This document shows positions 41,704 to 53,100 of a DNA stretch of 64,000 nucleotides, piece by piece (position 1 is the first letter of the stretch; each line of letters starts with the position of its first letter). Origin of the DNA: Closterium sp. Naga37s-1 (lineage: Eukaryota > Streptophyta > Zygnematophyceae > Desmidiales > Closteriaceae); NCBI GenBank assembly GCA_947471745.1, contig CANJKZ010000170.1, forward strand, positions 1,638,501 to 1,702,500, written 5' to 3'. Below the pieces are notes generated by a model. The model was not told where the DNA came from and searched no databases. It worked only from the letters and a program-made list of their open reading frames with translations. The position numbers were made by a program, and so were the translations under genes.

Positions 41704-43336
41704 TTGACTCAGGCGCGACTTGCTGCTTTTTCCGTGACTACTCCTGGGGGTGAGCTTGTGGCGATCTATACGGACTCACGCACTGGCGAGCACCTCGCCA
41801 CTTTCACTCGGAGCCCTGGGTCTGGCCTGTACACACTGACCAGTGAGTCTACACAGGTAGCTGCGTCGGGTCAGGTGCCTGCTTCGGGTCAGTTAGCTGC
41901 GTCTTGTTCGTGTCGGCTACTCTCGCACCAGACTCTCCTCTGGCACCACCGTCTTGGTCACCCCTCCCTGTCGCGCCTGCGTGGCATGCACTCGCGTCTG
42001 CTTGTCTCTGGCCTCCCCAAGTCCCTGCCCCCATTCCCCCGCTCGCTTGAACCGCCATGCCTTCCCTGCATCGAGGGGCGGCAGCGTGCCACTCCTCACT
42101 CCTCCTCGTTTCCACCGACTACTGCTCCTCTGCCGACTCTCCTCATGGACGTGTAAAGCCCAACCCACGTCTGTGGACAGGACCAGGAGCGCTACTTTCT
42201 GCTGGTTGTTTACGACTACACGAGCTACACCACGGTCTTCCCCTTGCGGAGCAAGGCAGATGTCCGCGTTATTTTGATGGACTAGATCACCGCTGTTCGT
42301 CGCCAGCTGAGCGCGCGGTTTCAGCAGGACCTCCAGGTCCTACGACTGCACTCTGACAGAGGCGGTGAGTTTTCCTCTCGCCTCCTTGAGGACTTTTGTC
42401 GTGCGGAGCGCATCGCCCAGTCGTTCACACTTCCGGCCTCCCCACAGAAAAATGAGATTGCTGAGCGTCGCATTGGCTTGATCATGGAGGTTGCTCGCAC
42501 CTCCATGATCAATCCGGCTGCTCCCCATTGGCCGTTTCCAGTCCGATACGCCACGAATCAGCTCAACCTCTGGCCCCGTGTCTCTGTGCCATAGACCTCA
42601 CCTACACTGCGTTGGACGGGGGAGGTTGGCGATGCGTTGGCGTTTCGGGTCTGGGGCGCACTCTCCCTTATTTGCAATACCACTACTGGCAAGCTCTCTC
42701 CTCTCACTCTCCGCTCCGTCTTCCTTGGCTTCCCCACCAACGCCCCGCCCTGGCAGTTTTACCACCCTGGCTCGCGTCGCGTCCTGTCCTCATAATACGT
42801 CATTTTTGACGAGTTGGTCTGCTTCTACCGTCTCCATCCGCACGCGTCTTCCCCACTCTCCCTGCCGCCCCTCTTCAAGGTCCCAGGTCCCCCCCCCGGT
42901 ATACCCCCTCCCCCCACAGGGTCCTGCTCCCTCAGGTGTGTCTCAGGTCAACCCATTCCCCTTGGTTGAGCCTTTGGAGGTCTCCTCTGACACCTCTGGC
43001 CCAACTGAGGGGAGTGACCCCGCTACCGACGACACAGCGGCCACTTACCGCTCCCCACGATTGGAGACCCCTCCTGGTTTTCCGCCTCGGCCGTCTTCGC
43101 CGTCTCCGCAGCCTGCCGCTAAGGACTCTGGTGCTGCTAGGGGTGGTGATACTAGGGGTGCAAACTCTGGAGGTGCTGGTCCTGAGGTTGCTGACTCTAG
43201 GGGTGCTGAGTCTGGGGGTGCTGGTTCTGGGGGTGCCGGTTCTTGGGGTGCTGACACTGGGGGTGCTGCGAGTCCTAGTGGTGGTGGATTCGTGGGTGCT
43301 CCTACTGGGGGTTCTGGCGTTGGACAGCAGCAGTAG
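41704..43336 (+). pseudogene. copia GAG-pre-integrase and integrase, broken
   Basis: Readable pieces include TGEHLATFTRSPGSGLY, LLWHHRLGHPSL, CLPCIEGRQRATPHSS and a damaged LLMDV followed by a stop (42154-42156). LHSDRGGEFSS and NEIAERRIG follow, where N-G-I has become N-E-I. Further stops at about 42285 and 42592 precede the proline-rich and GGA repeat spacer. The gene is clearly dead. Confidence 0.82.
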
Positions 43337-43970
43337 TCTCGTTGACAGGAGACCCTCTTGCTGCAGCAGCTTTGCGACTGGGTTGTTCGGCGGGGCCGAG
43401 TTGCTGGAGCTTGGAGTACTGGTGCTGGAGGTTCTGGAGCTGCTGGTGCTCGATGTGCTAGAGCTGGAGTTCTGGAGCTGCTAGTGCTGGAAGTGCTAGA
43501 GCTGGAGGTACTGGAGGTACTGGGGCTACTGGTGCTGGAGGTGCTAGTGCTGGAGGTACAGGAAGTACTAGAGCTATTGGTACTGTAGGTGCTGGAGCTG
43601 GAGGTACTGGAGGTCCTGGAGCTGCTGGTGCTGGATGTGCCAGTGCTGGAGGTACTGGAGGTACTGGAGCTGCTGGTGTAAGAGGTGCTAGAGCTGGAGG
43701 TACTGGAGGTACTAGAGCTGCTGGTACTGCAGGTGCTGGAGCTGGAGGTACTGGAGGTGCTGGAGCTGGTGGTACTGGAGGTGCAGGAGCTGGAGGTGCT
43801 GGAGGTGCTAAAGCTACCAGTATTGGAGGTGCTAGAGCTGGAGGTACTGGAGGTACTGGAGCTACAGGTACTGCAGGTGCTGGAGCTGGAGGTATCGGAG
43901 GTGCTAGAGCTGGTGGTACTGGAGGTGCTGGTGCTGGAGCTGCTTGCGGTACGGGTACTACGCCGCGCCG
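43336..43970 (+). repeat. GGTGCTGGAGCTGGAGGTACTGGA-type coding repeat of the copia spacer
   Basis: About 600 bp of imperfect 9-15 bp units encode glycine/alanine/threonine repeats in the pol frame. Leucine/glutamate translations in other frames are shadows. Confidence 0.8.
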
Positions 43971-44250
43971 ACCGTTTTTCTACCCGTAGCTGCAGTCGTC
44001 CCTGCCACTGCCTGACTCGGCACTTCTTTCGCCTTCCACTGGCCTTACTCTGCCTCTCCTGTGTCCTCCGCCTAACCAGTCACAGCCACCGTTACTGCCT
44101 GGCTCCCGACTGCCTGCTCTGTCTCCTTACCCTACGCAGACAGGCTCCCTGGCAGAGCGTCGTGAGCCTCAGTCTCGTCATGCCTCCCCTATTACCACTA
44201 TCAGCTGTGCTCGTCGTCCTCGTCCTCCACCTATCCCCGGCACGCACACT

Positions 44251-46147
44251 ATGCCACTTCGTCCTTCCTTTGTTCCACAACGTGTTGCCCTGAATTCTCC
44301 TCCAGCGTCCTCTCTTCCAAACGTTCCTGACCCTGAGTCCGACCTTGCTCATGCTGCTAGTCCTACTGTCACTCGTCTCCTCGCCACTGTCGTCACTGAC
44401 CCTTCCTATGAGTCTACTGCTGCGTCTGCCCTAGTCACTGAGCTAGTCGAGTTTGCTGCTACCCGTCGTCTCGACTACGTCGCGAATCTTGTTACTGAGT
44501 CTAAGTCTGACAGTCCTCCATCCGTCAAGGGTGAGCTTGCCCTTAGAAGTGACTTCCTTGAGGCCAAGCAGTTTGATCTTGAGTGTCTCGCGGTCGCTTT
44601 ACCTTGTTTCGTGTCCATGCTACTTTGCCCTCAGGGAGACCCGGATGCAATTGACATCCCTACCCCGCGCTCTTATGCAGACGCGATCACGGGTGAGTAC
44701 TCCTCTCAGTGGCAGACAGCCATGGACGCAGAGATGGCTTCCCGGAAGTCCACAGGCACCTACGTCGACGAGGTTCCCCCTCCTGGGCCAAACATAGTCG
44801 AAGGCATGTGGATTTTCATAGTGAAGCGGCCGCCGGGTTCTCCGCCTGCCTTCAAGGTGCGTTACGTTGCTCGAGGCTTCAGTCAGCGACAGGGAGTCGA
44901 CTTCTTCCAGACCTTCTCCCCCACCCCGAAGATGACCACTCTTCGGGTGTTACTTCACATTGCAGCACAGCGTGACTATGCGCTGCACTCCCTCAACTTC
45001 TCCACAGCTTTCTTGCAGGGCAGCCTCACGAGGAGATCTCGCTGCGCCGCCCACTTGGCTCCACTGGGTCGTTTCCTGAGGGTACCCAGTGGAGCCTCTG
45101 GCGGCCAGTCTACGGTCTCCGCCAGGTGCCTCGCGAGTGGTACGACACACTGAGGACTACACTTGCGGCTCTTGGGTTTGCTCCTTCGACTGCTGACCTG
45201 TCGCTGTTTCTACACACCGACCCTTCTCTGCCGCTGTTCCACATCCTTGTGTACATCGACGACTTGGTCTATGTTACTACCGACACTAAGGCGCTGACCC
45301 TTGTGTAGGTGGAGCTGCAGAAGAGACACATTTGCACTGACCTGGGTGAGGTGCGTAGCTATCTTGGCTTGCGGATCACCCGGGACAGAGCAAGGCGCAC
45401 CATCACTGTGACTCAGTCGCACATGGTGCAGCAGGTCCTTCAGCGCTTCGGATTCGAGTTCTCCTCGCCACAGTCCGCTCCTCTGCCTACAGGCAACTCG
45501 CTCTCAGCTCCACCTTTCGGACGGGTCCGTAGAGCCGAGTGTTCAGTATCCAGAGCTTGTGGCCTGCCTCATGTACCTGATCACTTGCACTCGACCTGAC
45601 CTGGCTTACCCTCTCAGCATCCTGGCGCGCTACGTTGCGCTCGGGAGACACCGACCAGAGCACTAGCGGGCTGCTATGAGGGTACTGCTACTTGTGCAGT
45701 ACATCGGGCATGAGGCTCGTGCTTGGAGGACGGAGTCCGGTGGTACTCACAAGACACTCCGACGCTTCTTGGGCCGACGACCAGGCAACTCAGCGGTCGT
45801 CACAGGGTTACTCTTTCAGTCTCGACTCCGGTTCTGTCTCGTGGAGGTCCACTCGTTCGTCTTCTGTGCTTGGTTCCAGCTGTGAGGCCGAGATCTACGC
45901 TGGGGCTATGGCTGCATAAGAGTTATGCTGGCTGACCTACCTGCTAACCTACTTGGGTGAGCGACCTCGTTCTCTTCCAGTTTTATGAGATCAAGGCCAT
46001 GATTGCCTTGTGTTAGGAGCAGAAACTGGAGCACACAACGAAGCACATTGCTCTTCGTTACTTTCTTGCTCGGGAGCTGCAGCAGCGTGGTCAGCTGCGC
46101 CTTGATTACGTGGCCACTCGGGCCAACACTGCTGATGTCTTCACCAA
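44251..46147 (+). pseudogene. copia reverse transcriptase and RNase H, broken and truncated
   Basis: RT reads from the linker (ALRSDFLEAKQFDLE) through GMWIFIVKRPPGS, RYVARGFSQRQGVDFFQTF and LNFSTAFLQGSL, where a frameshift follows at about 45028. It resumes with ILVYIDDLVYVTTD near 45250 (YIDD). Stops or shifts occur at about 45308, 45520, 45666 and 45918. RNase H fragments follow, ending ATRANTADVFTK at 46147. Compared with other copies it has lost the conserved ALQP tail. Confidence 0.85.
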
Positions 46148-47502
46148 GGTACCATCGAGCCACGTGGCGGACTGCGGACGTCAGCGGGCCCGATGTTGGT
46201 TACCCAGGAGGTAATTACCCTTCTCGCAATTATGACAGTTTCTGAGCTATCTCGCGATCGTGTGGTAGGTGTACCTGCGACTGTTCCTGCTGCCTGTATG
46301 AATCGCCATTCGGCCAATATCATTGATTCTCAAATTATGTCAGACGCGGTTTGCAAACGTACTCAACCGAAAATTTCGCATTATAGTAAATAAAAATACT
46401 GTTTTTTTATGTATAAGCATCAGAAGGTCCGCATATACCCTGCAAAAAAGGAAACATGCTAAAACGCTTGGATAATAGGGACATAATTTGGGAATATGAA
46501 CCCTAAATACGGGATGTCGTCAAGCGCTTATGATTATCTTCTTGGACAAACGATACCGCCCAGCGGAGCTTGCTACCTGCGGGCAATTAAATTTAACCCT
46601 CCTACTGAAAGGCATTCAGTCAGGATGGCATCAGCCCTAAACACTTTTGTCGCATGATGTTTAGGGTTGATGCCATCCGAGGAGGTTTAAGTTTCTTCCA
46701 TACGAAGTCAGCAGGTTCTTATTCGATGGAGGGTTGACGGTGCTGTCGACCTTATTCCGTTGAGTTATTCCTAGTCTGCATTTGTTTTTCCCAATGGTTT
46801 TTTTTTTCTTAAATCTTTACAAAATTCGTGCTTGATACAATTTTTCCTTGTAAAGGGTTGAGTATTCAATGTTTTTTTTTTTTTTTTTTCTATTCTTAGG
46901 TACCACCTCGAGACAATAGTGCATATTTAAGTTCGGTAATCACGGTCTGTTTCTGTCACATTTCAGAGGTGTTATTAGCGTGAAAAGTGTGATTGAAAAG
47001 CGAGAACCAATCAGCGATGAGAAATCGAGGTTGAGTACCGATGCAAAATGTCTCTGGCATACTTTGAGTATCAATGATGTTGGCCGATCGCCATTGGTAC
47101 TGCGCTGCCAGCACTCATCGCAACATTTTCTCTCCGCCAGACATGTGTGTTCGTCAGGGGCGACCGGCTTGACGCTTGCATGCAATGGTTTGGGTAATAT
47201 ATTGCACTGTCTGCGTCAACAGGCAGTGCAATGAGTCAGCGGGCAAGAAAAAAAAAACCCACTCGGAAGGCATGCCATTTGCTGAAATAAAATTCTGCAT
47301 CAACACCACACGAGAACCGCTGGTTTTTTCTGCTCGCAACAGAGCAACATTACACGAGAACACTGACTCACTCAGTAGCGTCGTCTAGCGAAACGGAAGC
47401 GCTACCGACGCTACCGAGTGAGATGTATTCGTCTCATCAGCATCCAGCCCGACGGGATTTTTTATGAATATGTGCCACGTAACTTTCCGACGTGGTTGTT
47501 GG
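46148..47502. other. AT-rich spacer without a recognisable gene
   Basis: Low-GC sequence with T-runs (46797-46806, 46872-46890) and no ORF above about 85 codons. It contains the hairpin listed separately, and a stretch at 47330-47365 that reappears near 57755. Confidence 0.5.
46590..46694. repeat. long near-perfect hairpin
   Basis: Arms at 46623-46643 and 46658-46678 are 21 bp long and complementary except for one G/T pair, around a 14-nt loop. An outer pair (about 46593-46604 and 46679-46690, 11 bp with one mismatch) extends the stem past an asymmetric bulge. It could be a small foldback element, a small-RNA precursor or a recombination relic. Confidence 0.8.
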
Positions 47503-47698
47503 TGTTAAAATAGTAGCAACTTAGGCTTAGGAGCCATAGCTAGGTTAGAGTGTCGAGAGAGTTTTGGGTGAGGAAAGTTGAGAAGGAAGAATGATGAATT
47601 CACTATAGAAAGTTGGGATACAAATAGCAAACCCTAAATTGGGTTGTACTCACTACCGAATACCCCACTGCAAGCTAGACAGCAAATACATTCTGACA
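47503..47698 (-). repeat. 3' LTR of the non-autonomous element, copy 1 (196 bp)
   Basis: The plus strand runs from TGTTAAAATAGTAGC to ACATTCTGACA. In element orientation it begins TGTCAGAATG, matching the LTR at 60437-60633. Confidence 0.88.
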
Positions 47699-48279
47699 CA
47701 CCCCCATAGTCAAAGTGGGGTATAATCAGCAGAGTAAGCAGTCATAGAGCAGGTTCACCAGTACAAGCAAAGCTAGAGGCATTCACAAAGGGCAAGTGAG
47801 GAGGAGGAGGCTAGACTGTGAGAGGAGAGGAGATAGGAGGCGACGGCTGATGTTGCAGACACACGGGCAACAGGAGCGGCGCGCACGGTGGCTACCGGAG
47901 CAAGGGCTCCGGACTACAGGAGTAACTGGCTCTGCGGCTAACTCTGAGAAGCAGGAGCAACAGACCCACGGGCGACAGGCGCAGTAGGCTCTCTGAGCTA
48001 CCAGCAGCAGAGCCTCGGACTACAGGTGCTGCGGACGACAAGACGGCAGCCTCCGCTCAACCTCCCCCAACTGTCCCACCCCCCTTTCACACACCCCTTG
48101 CTGCACCCCTAGCTCCACTCCCACGTCACCCCCCTAGCACCACTCCCTCGGCTCCCACACACCCACCCCCCTCAGCGGCAGCTGCAGCAGTGGGAGACGA
48201 AGGAGGAGGAGGAGTAGGGGACGGTTCACACACCCGCCACCCCCATACCCTCCCCCACTGCTGCACCTGCAGGGTGGGG

Positions 48280-48480
48280 GGGGGCGGGGGGGGGGGGGGG
48301 GGGCTGGTGCTGCAGATCCCCTCTCCCCCACTGCCGCACCCACAGCAGGGGGATGGAGGCGGGGGGGGGGGGGGGGGGGGGGGGGTGGCTGGTGCTGCAG
48401 ATCTCCTCCCCCCCACTGCTTCACCCACAGCAGGAGGATGGAGGAGAAGTGGGGGGGGGGGGGGAGGGGGGCTGGTGCTG
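48280..48480. repeat. poly-G tracts and about 75-bp repeats in the non-autonomous element
   Basis: Three units each contain GCTGGTGCTGCAGATC followed by CCTCTCCCCCACTGC-like sequence and a long G run (at about 48287-48302, 48361-48385 and 48453-48470). G-quadruplex formation is likely. Confidence 0.8.
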
Positions 48481-48855
48481 CAGATCCCCTCTGCCACCTC
48501 CGTAACCTCCAAGCTCCCCCCCCTCCCAACACAAGGTGCGGCAGGGAGAGAGGGAGGAGGAGGCGTGGCGGCAGCTGCTGTTGCTGAGGCACATCCGCCA
48601 CCCCCTAACACCCTCTCCCCCCCGTCCCCACGGAGGGGGGGGAAGGGGGGGAGGGGGGCGGGGGCGGAGCTGTGCGTGCGACTGCAGGGCACGCGGGCAG
48701 GAGGAACCCCCTCTTGCCACCCCCTTATCCTTCATGATGCGACAGGGCACCGAGGCCTCGGCTAGGGGCGACGGGTCGCGAGGGGCCGAGGCTGGAGGCG
48801 ACGGGGCCGCGGTTAGGGGCTGCAGGTCGCGAGGGGCCATAGCTAGGGGCGACAA
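48421..48855 (-). CDS. hypothetical ORF of the non-autonomous element, copy 1
   Basis: A 144-codon frame on the element's sense strand includes [29 protein letters not shown] and [12 protein letters not shown]. The second copy at 61.5 kb keeps a matching frame with nearly the same words. No domain is recognised, and composition is proline- and glycine-rich. It may be a real small protein or just conserved nucleotide sequence. Confidence 0.3.
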   Translation of the reverse strand: MSPLAMAPRDLQPLTAAPSPPASAPRDPSPLAEASVPCRIMKDKGVARGGSSCPRALQSHAQLRPRPPPPLPPPPWGRGGEGVRGWRMCLSNSSCRHASSSLSPCRTLCWEGGELGGYGGGRGDLQHQPPSPPPPTSPPSSCCG

Positions 48856-48879
48856 GGCCAGTGGGGCCGAGGGGCGCGG

Positions 48880-49620
48880 CTAGGTACGGGGCCGCGCGCT
48901 GGGCTAGGGACGGGGCCGGGAGCTGGCTAGGTACTGGGCCGGGCGTGGGCTAGGTACGGGGCCAGGCACGGGCTAGGTACGGGGCCGGGCGCGGGCTAGG
49001 TATGGGGCCGGGCGCTGGGCTAGGGACGAGGCCGGGCGCTGGGCAGGTACGGGGCCGGGCGCGAGGCTAGGTACTAGGCCGGGCGTGGGCGAGGTACGGG
49101 GCCAGGCGCGGGCTAGGTACGTGGCCGGGCGCGGGCGAGGTACAGGGCCAGGCGTGGGCTTAGTACGGGCCGGGCGCTGGCTAGGTACGGGCTAGGCGCG
49201 GGCTGGTTACGGGGCCGGGCGCGGGCAAGAGACGGGGCCGGGCGCTAGGCGAAGGACGGGGCCAGGCGCGGGCTTGGTACGAGCTGGGCACGGGCTAGGT
49301 ACAGGCCGGGCGCGGGCTAGGTACGGGGCCAGGCGCGGGCGTGATACGGGCCGGGCGCGGGCTAGGTACGGGGCCAGGCGCGGGCGAGAGACGGGGCCGG
49401 GCGCGGGCTAGGTACGGGCCGGTCGCGGGCTAGGTACGGGCCGGTCGCGGGGTAGGTATGGGCCGGGCGCGGGGCGACCGGGTCGTCGGGGCCAACGGGG
49501 CCGAGGGGCGCGTCTAGGGGCGACGGGGCCAACGAGGCCGAGTGGCACAGCTAGGGGCGACGGGGCCAAGGGGCCGAGCCTAGGGGCTAGGGGCGACGCC
49601 AAGGGGCGACGGGCCGGGGC
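48880..49620. repeat. GC-rich minisatellite (GCTAGGTACGGGGCCGGGCGCGG)n
   Basis: About 25 imperfect units of 22-28 bp are built on GGGCTAGGTACGGGGCC. The same unit in inverse orientation forms the array at 60790-61500 in copy 2. Confidence 0.9.
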
Positions 49621-49690
49621 CTAGACTAGCAGGGCATTAGGTGGTGGGCCCATTAATGTGAGGTCCTAGGAACGACCTACTCTGATAGCA

Positions 49691-49831
49691 TGTTAAAATA
49701 GTAGTGACTTAGGCTTAGGAGCCATAGCTAGGTTAGAGTGTCGAGAGAATTTTGGGTGAGGAAAGTTGAGAAGGAAGAATGATGAATTCACTATAGAAAG
49801 TTGGGATACAAATAGCAAACCCTAAATTGGG
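49691..49831 (-). repeat. 5' LTR of the non-autonomous element, copy 1, interrupted
   Basis: Matches 47503-47643 with about three substitutions, then ends at the TTGGG target duplication of the young copia. TTGTACTCACTAC at 57199-57211 is its continuation, after which the LTR is lost. Confidence 0.85.
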
Positions 49832-49957
49832 TGTGAAAGAATTGAGGAATGAATGACTAGGAAATGAGTTGGGTACAAATAGGAAACCCTAACAAACTGT
49901 ACCCCATAGTGTCTACCCCACTACAGCCTAAACAGGCTATGTGATTAATGTTTGACA
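49832..49957 (-). repeat. 3' LTR of the young copia element (126 bp)
   Basis: The plus strand runs from TGTGAAAGAATTGAGG to AATGTTTGACA. In element orientation it is preceded by CCTATGGGGGTG (polypurine tract, about 49958-49970 on the plus strand). Confidence 0.93.
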
Positions 49958-50160
49958 CACCCCCATAGGCAAGGTGGGGGAGAACAAGGGGTCACAAGAC
50001 CAGTCAAGCAAAGCAAAGCAAAGCAAGCTCAGGGTGGATCACAACGTCACCACACATTCCGAGCACAGGTTCAAAGGCCACAAGGCTAGTTCACATGCAA
50101 GGTTATACATAAAGGTAAACAAGCAAGTGCAGGTATATATAGATCACAGTACAAATAAAG

Positions 50161-53100
50161 TCAAGAGCTAAGCAAGTGAGGCCAAGTAGGCACAAGACCT
50201 AGCATAGTACAGAAGCGCTGATGATCACAAGGCTGAAGCGCCTTGGTGAAGATATCAGCAGTGTTGGCCTGAGAGGCCACGTAAGCAAGGCGCAGCTGAC
50301 CACGCTGCTGCAGCTCACGAGCAAGGAAGTAGCGAAGAGCAATGTGCTTCGTTCTGTGCTCCAGTCTGTGCTCCCGACACAAGGCCAACATGGCCTTGTT
50401 GTCTATGTACAGAACTCGAGGAGAACGAGGCGGCTCTCCCAGGTCAGTCAGCAGGTAGGTGAGCCAGCGTAACTCCTGTGCAGCCATGGCTCCTGCGTAG
50501 ATCTCAGCCTCACAGCTGGAGCTGAGAACAGAAGACGAGCGGGTAGACCGCCACGAAACAGAACCGGAACCAAGGCTGAAGGTGTAACCCTGTGAAGACC
50601 GCTGAGTAGCCAGGTCGTCAACCCAAGACGCGTCTGCGTGACCAGTGAGGACCACTGGACTCCGCCCTCCAAGCACTAGCCCCAAGCCCGAAGTACTGCA
50701 CAAGTAGCGCAACACCCTCTTCGCTGCAGCCATGTGCTCTGGTCGGTGTCTCCCAGGAGCAACATAGCGAGCCAAGATGCTAAGAGGGTATGCCAGGTCA
50801 GGTCGAGTGCAGGTCATCAGGTACATGAGGCAGCCAACAAGCTCTGGGTACGGGCCACTCGGCTCTACGGACTCATCCGAAGGCAGAGCTGAGAGCGAGT
50901 GGCGAGTAGACAGAGGAGTGGCCTGAGGCGAGGAGTACGTGAAGTCGAAGCGCTGAAGGACCTGCTGCACCATGTGTGACCGAGTCAGAGTAATGGTGCG
51001 CCGTGCTCTGTCCCGGGTGATCTGCAAGCCAAGATAGCTGCGCAGTTCACCCAGGTCTGTGCACGTGTGTCTCTTCTGCAGCTCGGACTTCGCGTGGGCA
51101 AGTCCAGCAGTGTCAGCCGTAGCAAAGACCAAGTCGTCGACGTACACGAGGATGTAGAACGGCGGCAGCGAGGTGTCGGTGCGAAGAAACAGCGACGGGT
51201 CAGCAGTAGAAGGAGCAAACCCAAGAGCTGCAAGCGTAGTCCTCAGTGTGTCGTGCCACTCACGGGGTGCCTGGCGGAGACCGTAGACTGGCCGTCGGAG
51301 GCTCCACTGGGTACCAGGAGGAAACGACCCAATGAAGCCAGGTGGGCGGCGCAGCCAGATCTCCTCGTGGAGGCTGCCCTGTAGGAAAGCAGTGCTGAAG
51401 TCAAGGGAGTGAAGCTCGTAGTCACGCTGAGCAGCGACATGCAGCAGAACCCAAAGAGTGGTCATCTTCGGGGTCGGGGAGAAGGTCTGAAAGTAGTCAA
51501 CTCCCTGCCGCTGACTGAAGCCTCGAGCCACGTAACGCGCCTTGAAGACAGGCGGAGAACCCGGCGGCCGCTTCACCCTGAAAATCCACATGCCACTGAC
51601 GATGTTCGCCCCAGGTGGGGGAACCTCGTCGACGTAGGTGCCTGTGGACTTCCAGGAAGCCATCTCTGCGTCCATGGCTGCCTGCCACTGAGAGGAGTAG
51701 GGACCCTCTATCGCCTCTGCGTAAGAGCGCGGGGTCGGGATGTCTGGTGCATCCGGGTCTCCCTCAGGGGCAAGCAGCAAAGACACGAGATGAGGTAAAG
51801 CAGCTGCAAAATACTGGAACTCCTCCTGCCTGTCCTCAAGGACGTCCGTGCTAAGAGCACACTCACCCCCGACGGACGGAGGACAGACAGATGCAGACTC
51901 AGCAACAAGACTAGTGGCGTAGTCTAGACGACAGTGAGCAGCGAAGTCGACAAGCTCGGTAACTAAGGCAGACGCAGCAGCGGACTCAAAGGAAGGGTCA
52001 GTGACAGCAGTGGCTAGGAAACGCGTGACAGTAGGACTGGCAGCACGAAGGGAGTCAGACGACGGGTCAGCAAGAGCAGGAAGAGAGGACTCTGGAGGAG
52101 ACGGCAAAGGGACACGCTGTGGCGCAGTGGAAGGACGCAGTGCCATCTGATGCGTGCCCGGGACCGCAGGAGGACGCTGACGTGGAACACGACGACTAGT
52201 GCGAGCAGTACGAACAGGTGACGCAGGACGCGACTCAGGCTCACGACGCTCAGCAAGACCTCCAGTAGGACCAGTGTAGGGAGAAGGAGCAGGGAGAGGG
52301 GAGGCCAGCTGTAACTGTGACTCGGACTGGACAGGCGGTGGACACTCTAAGGAAGGAGCAGGACTAGAAGAAGGCGGAAGACCAAGAACCTGCTCAAGGA
52401 GCGGAACGAAGTACGGCCGCGGCCGCGCAGCACCTCCAGAACCAGCAGGGACAACACCAGCACCCCCAGCGTCAGCTCCAACTCCAGCAGCACCACCAGC
52501 TCCAGTACCTTCAGCAGCTCCAGCTCTAGCAGGACCACCAGCAGACACAGCAGCTCCGGCTCCAGTACCTCCAGTAGCACCCACTCCAGCAGCACCGCCA
52601 GCTCCAGCTCCACCAGTAGCTCCAGCACCAGGAGCACCACTAGGCCCAGCAACTCCAGTACCTCCAGTACGAGCACCTCCGGGACCCGTGGCTCCAGCAC
52701 CCCCAGCAGAAGCAGAACCTCCAGCACCGGCTCCAGCAGCACCTCCAGCTCCAGTACCTCCAGCAGCAGCAGAACCTCCAGCACCGGCAGCACCTCCAGC
52801 TCCAGCAGCACGGCTCCAGCGCCGAGCAAACCACTCGCGCAGCTCCTGTGGAGAGGGAAGCTCCCGCCGGGACAAAGCACCCGAAGGACCTCCAGGTCCA
52901 GCACCGGCAGGCTCCGCACCCCCACTTTCAGCAACCCCAGGCTCAGCACCCCTAGTCTCCGCACGCTCAGGCTCAGCACCCCCAGAAGCAGCACCCCCAG
53001 GCTCTGCACGCTCAGGCTCAGCACCCCCAGACCCAGCACCCCCAGGCTCCGCACGCTCAGGCTCAGCACCCCCAGAAGCACCAGAGTCAACAGCTACCTC

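Larger units (their letters stand above)
40497..46147 (+). mobile_element. second plus-strand copia element, decayed, 3' truncated
   Basis: A partial 5' LTR (to 40670) and primer-binding site (40671) lead into a GC-rich leader, gag relics, integrase, spacer, RT and RNase H. The element stops abruptly at 46147 within the ADVFTK tail of RNase H, with no polypurine tract or 3' LTR. It follows directly on the previous truncated copia. Confidence 0.85.
47503..49831 (-). mobile_element. non-autonomous LTR retrotransposon without gag or pol (copy 1)
   Basis: In minus orientation the 3' LTR is 47503-47698 (196 bp). The 5' LTR starts at 49691, is cut at 49831 by the young copia, and resumes for about 13 bp at 57199. 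The shared LTR parts differ at about 3 positions in 141. A polypurine sequence (CTATGGGGGTG on the minus strand) adjoins the 3' LTR, and TGCTATCAGAGTAGG, a primer-binding-site variant, adjoins the 5' LTR. The 2-kb interior has no gag, protease, integrase or RT. It consists of GC-rich tandem repeats and poly-G tracts, and so resembles a large non-autonomous (LARD-like) element. Confidence 0.85.

Noticed and set aside
52347..53090. 247-codon leucine/valine-rich frame
   Set aside because: Alternate-frame reading of the copia Gly/Ala repeat spacer.
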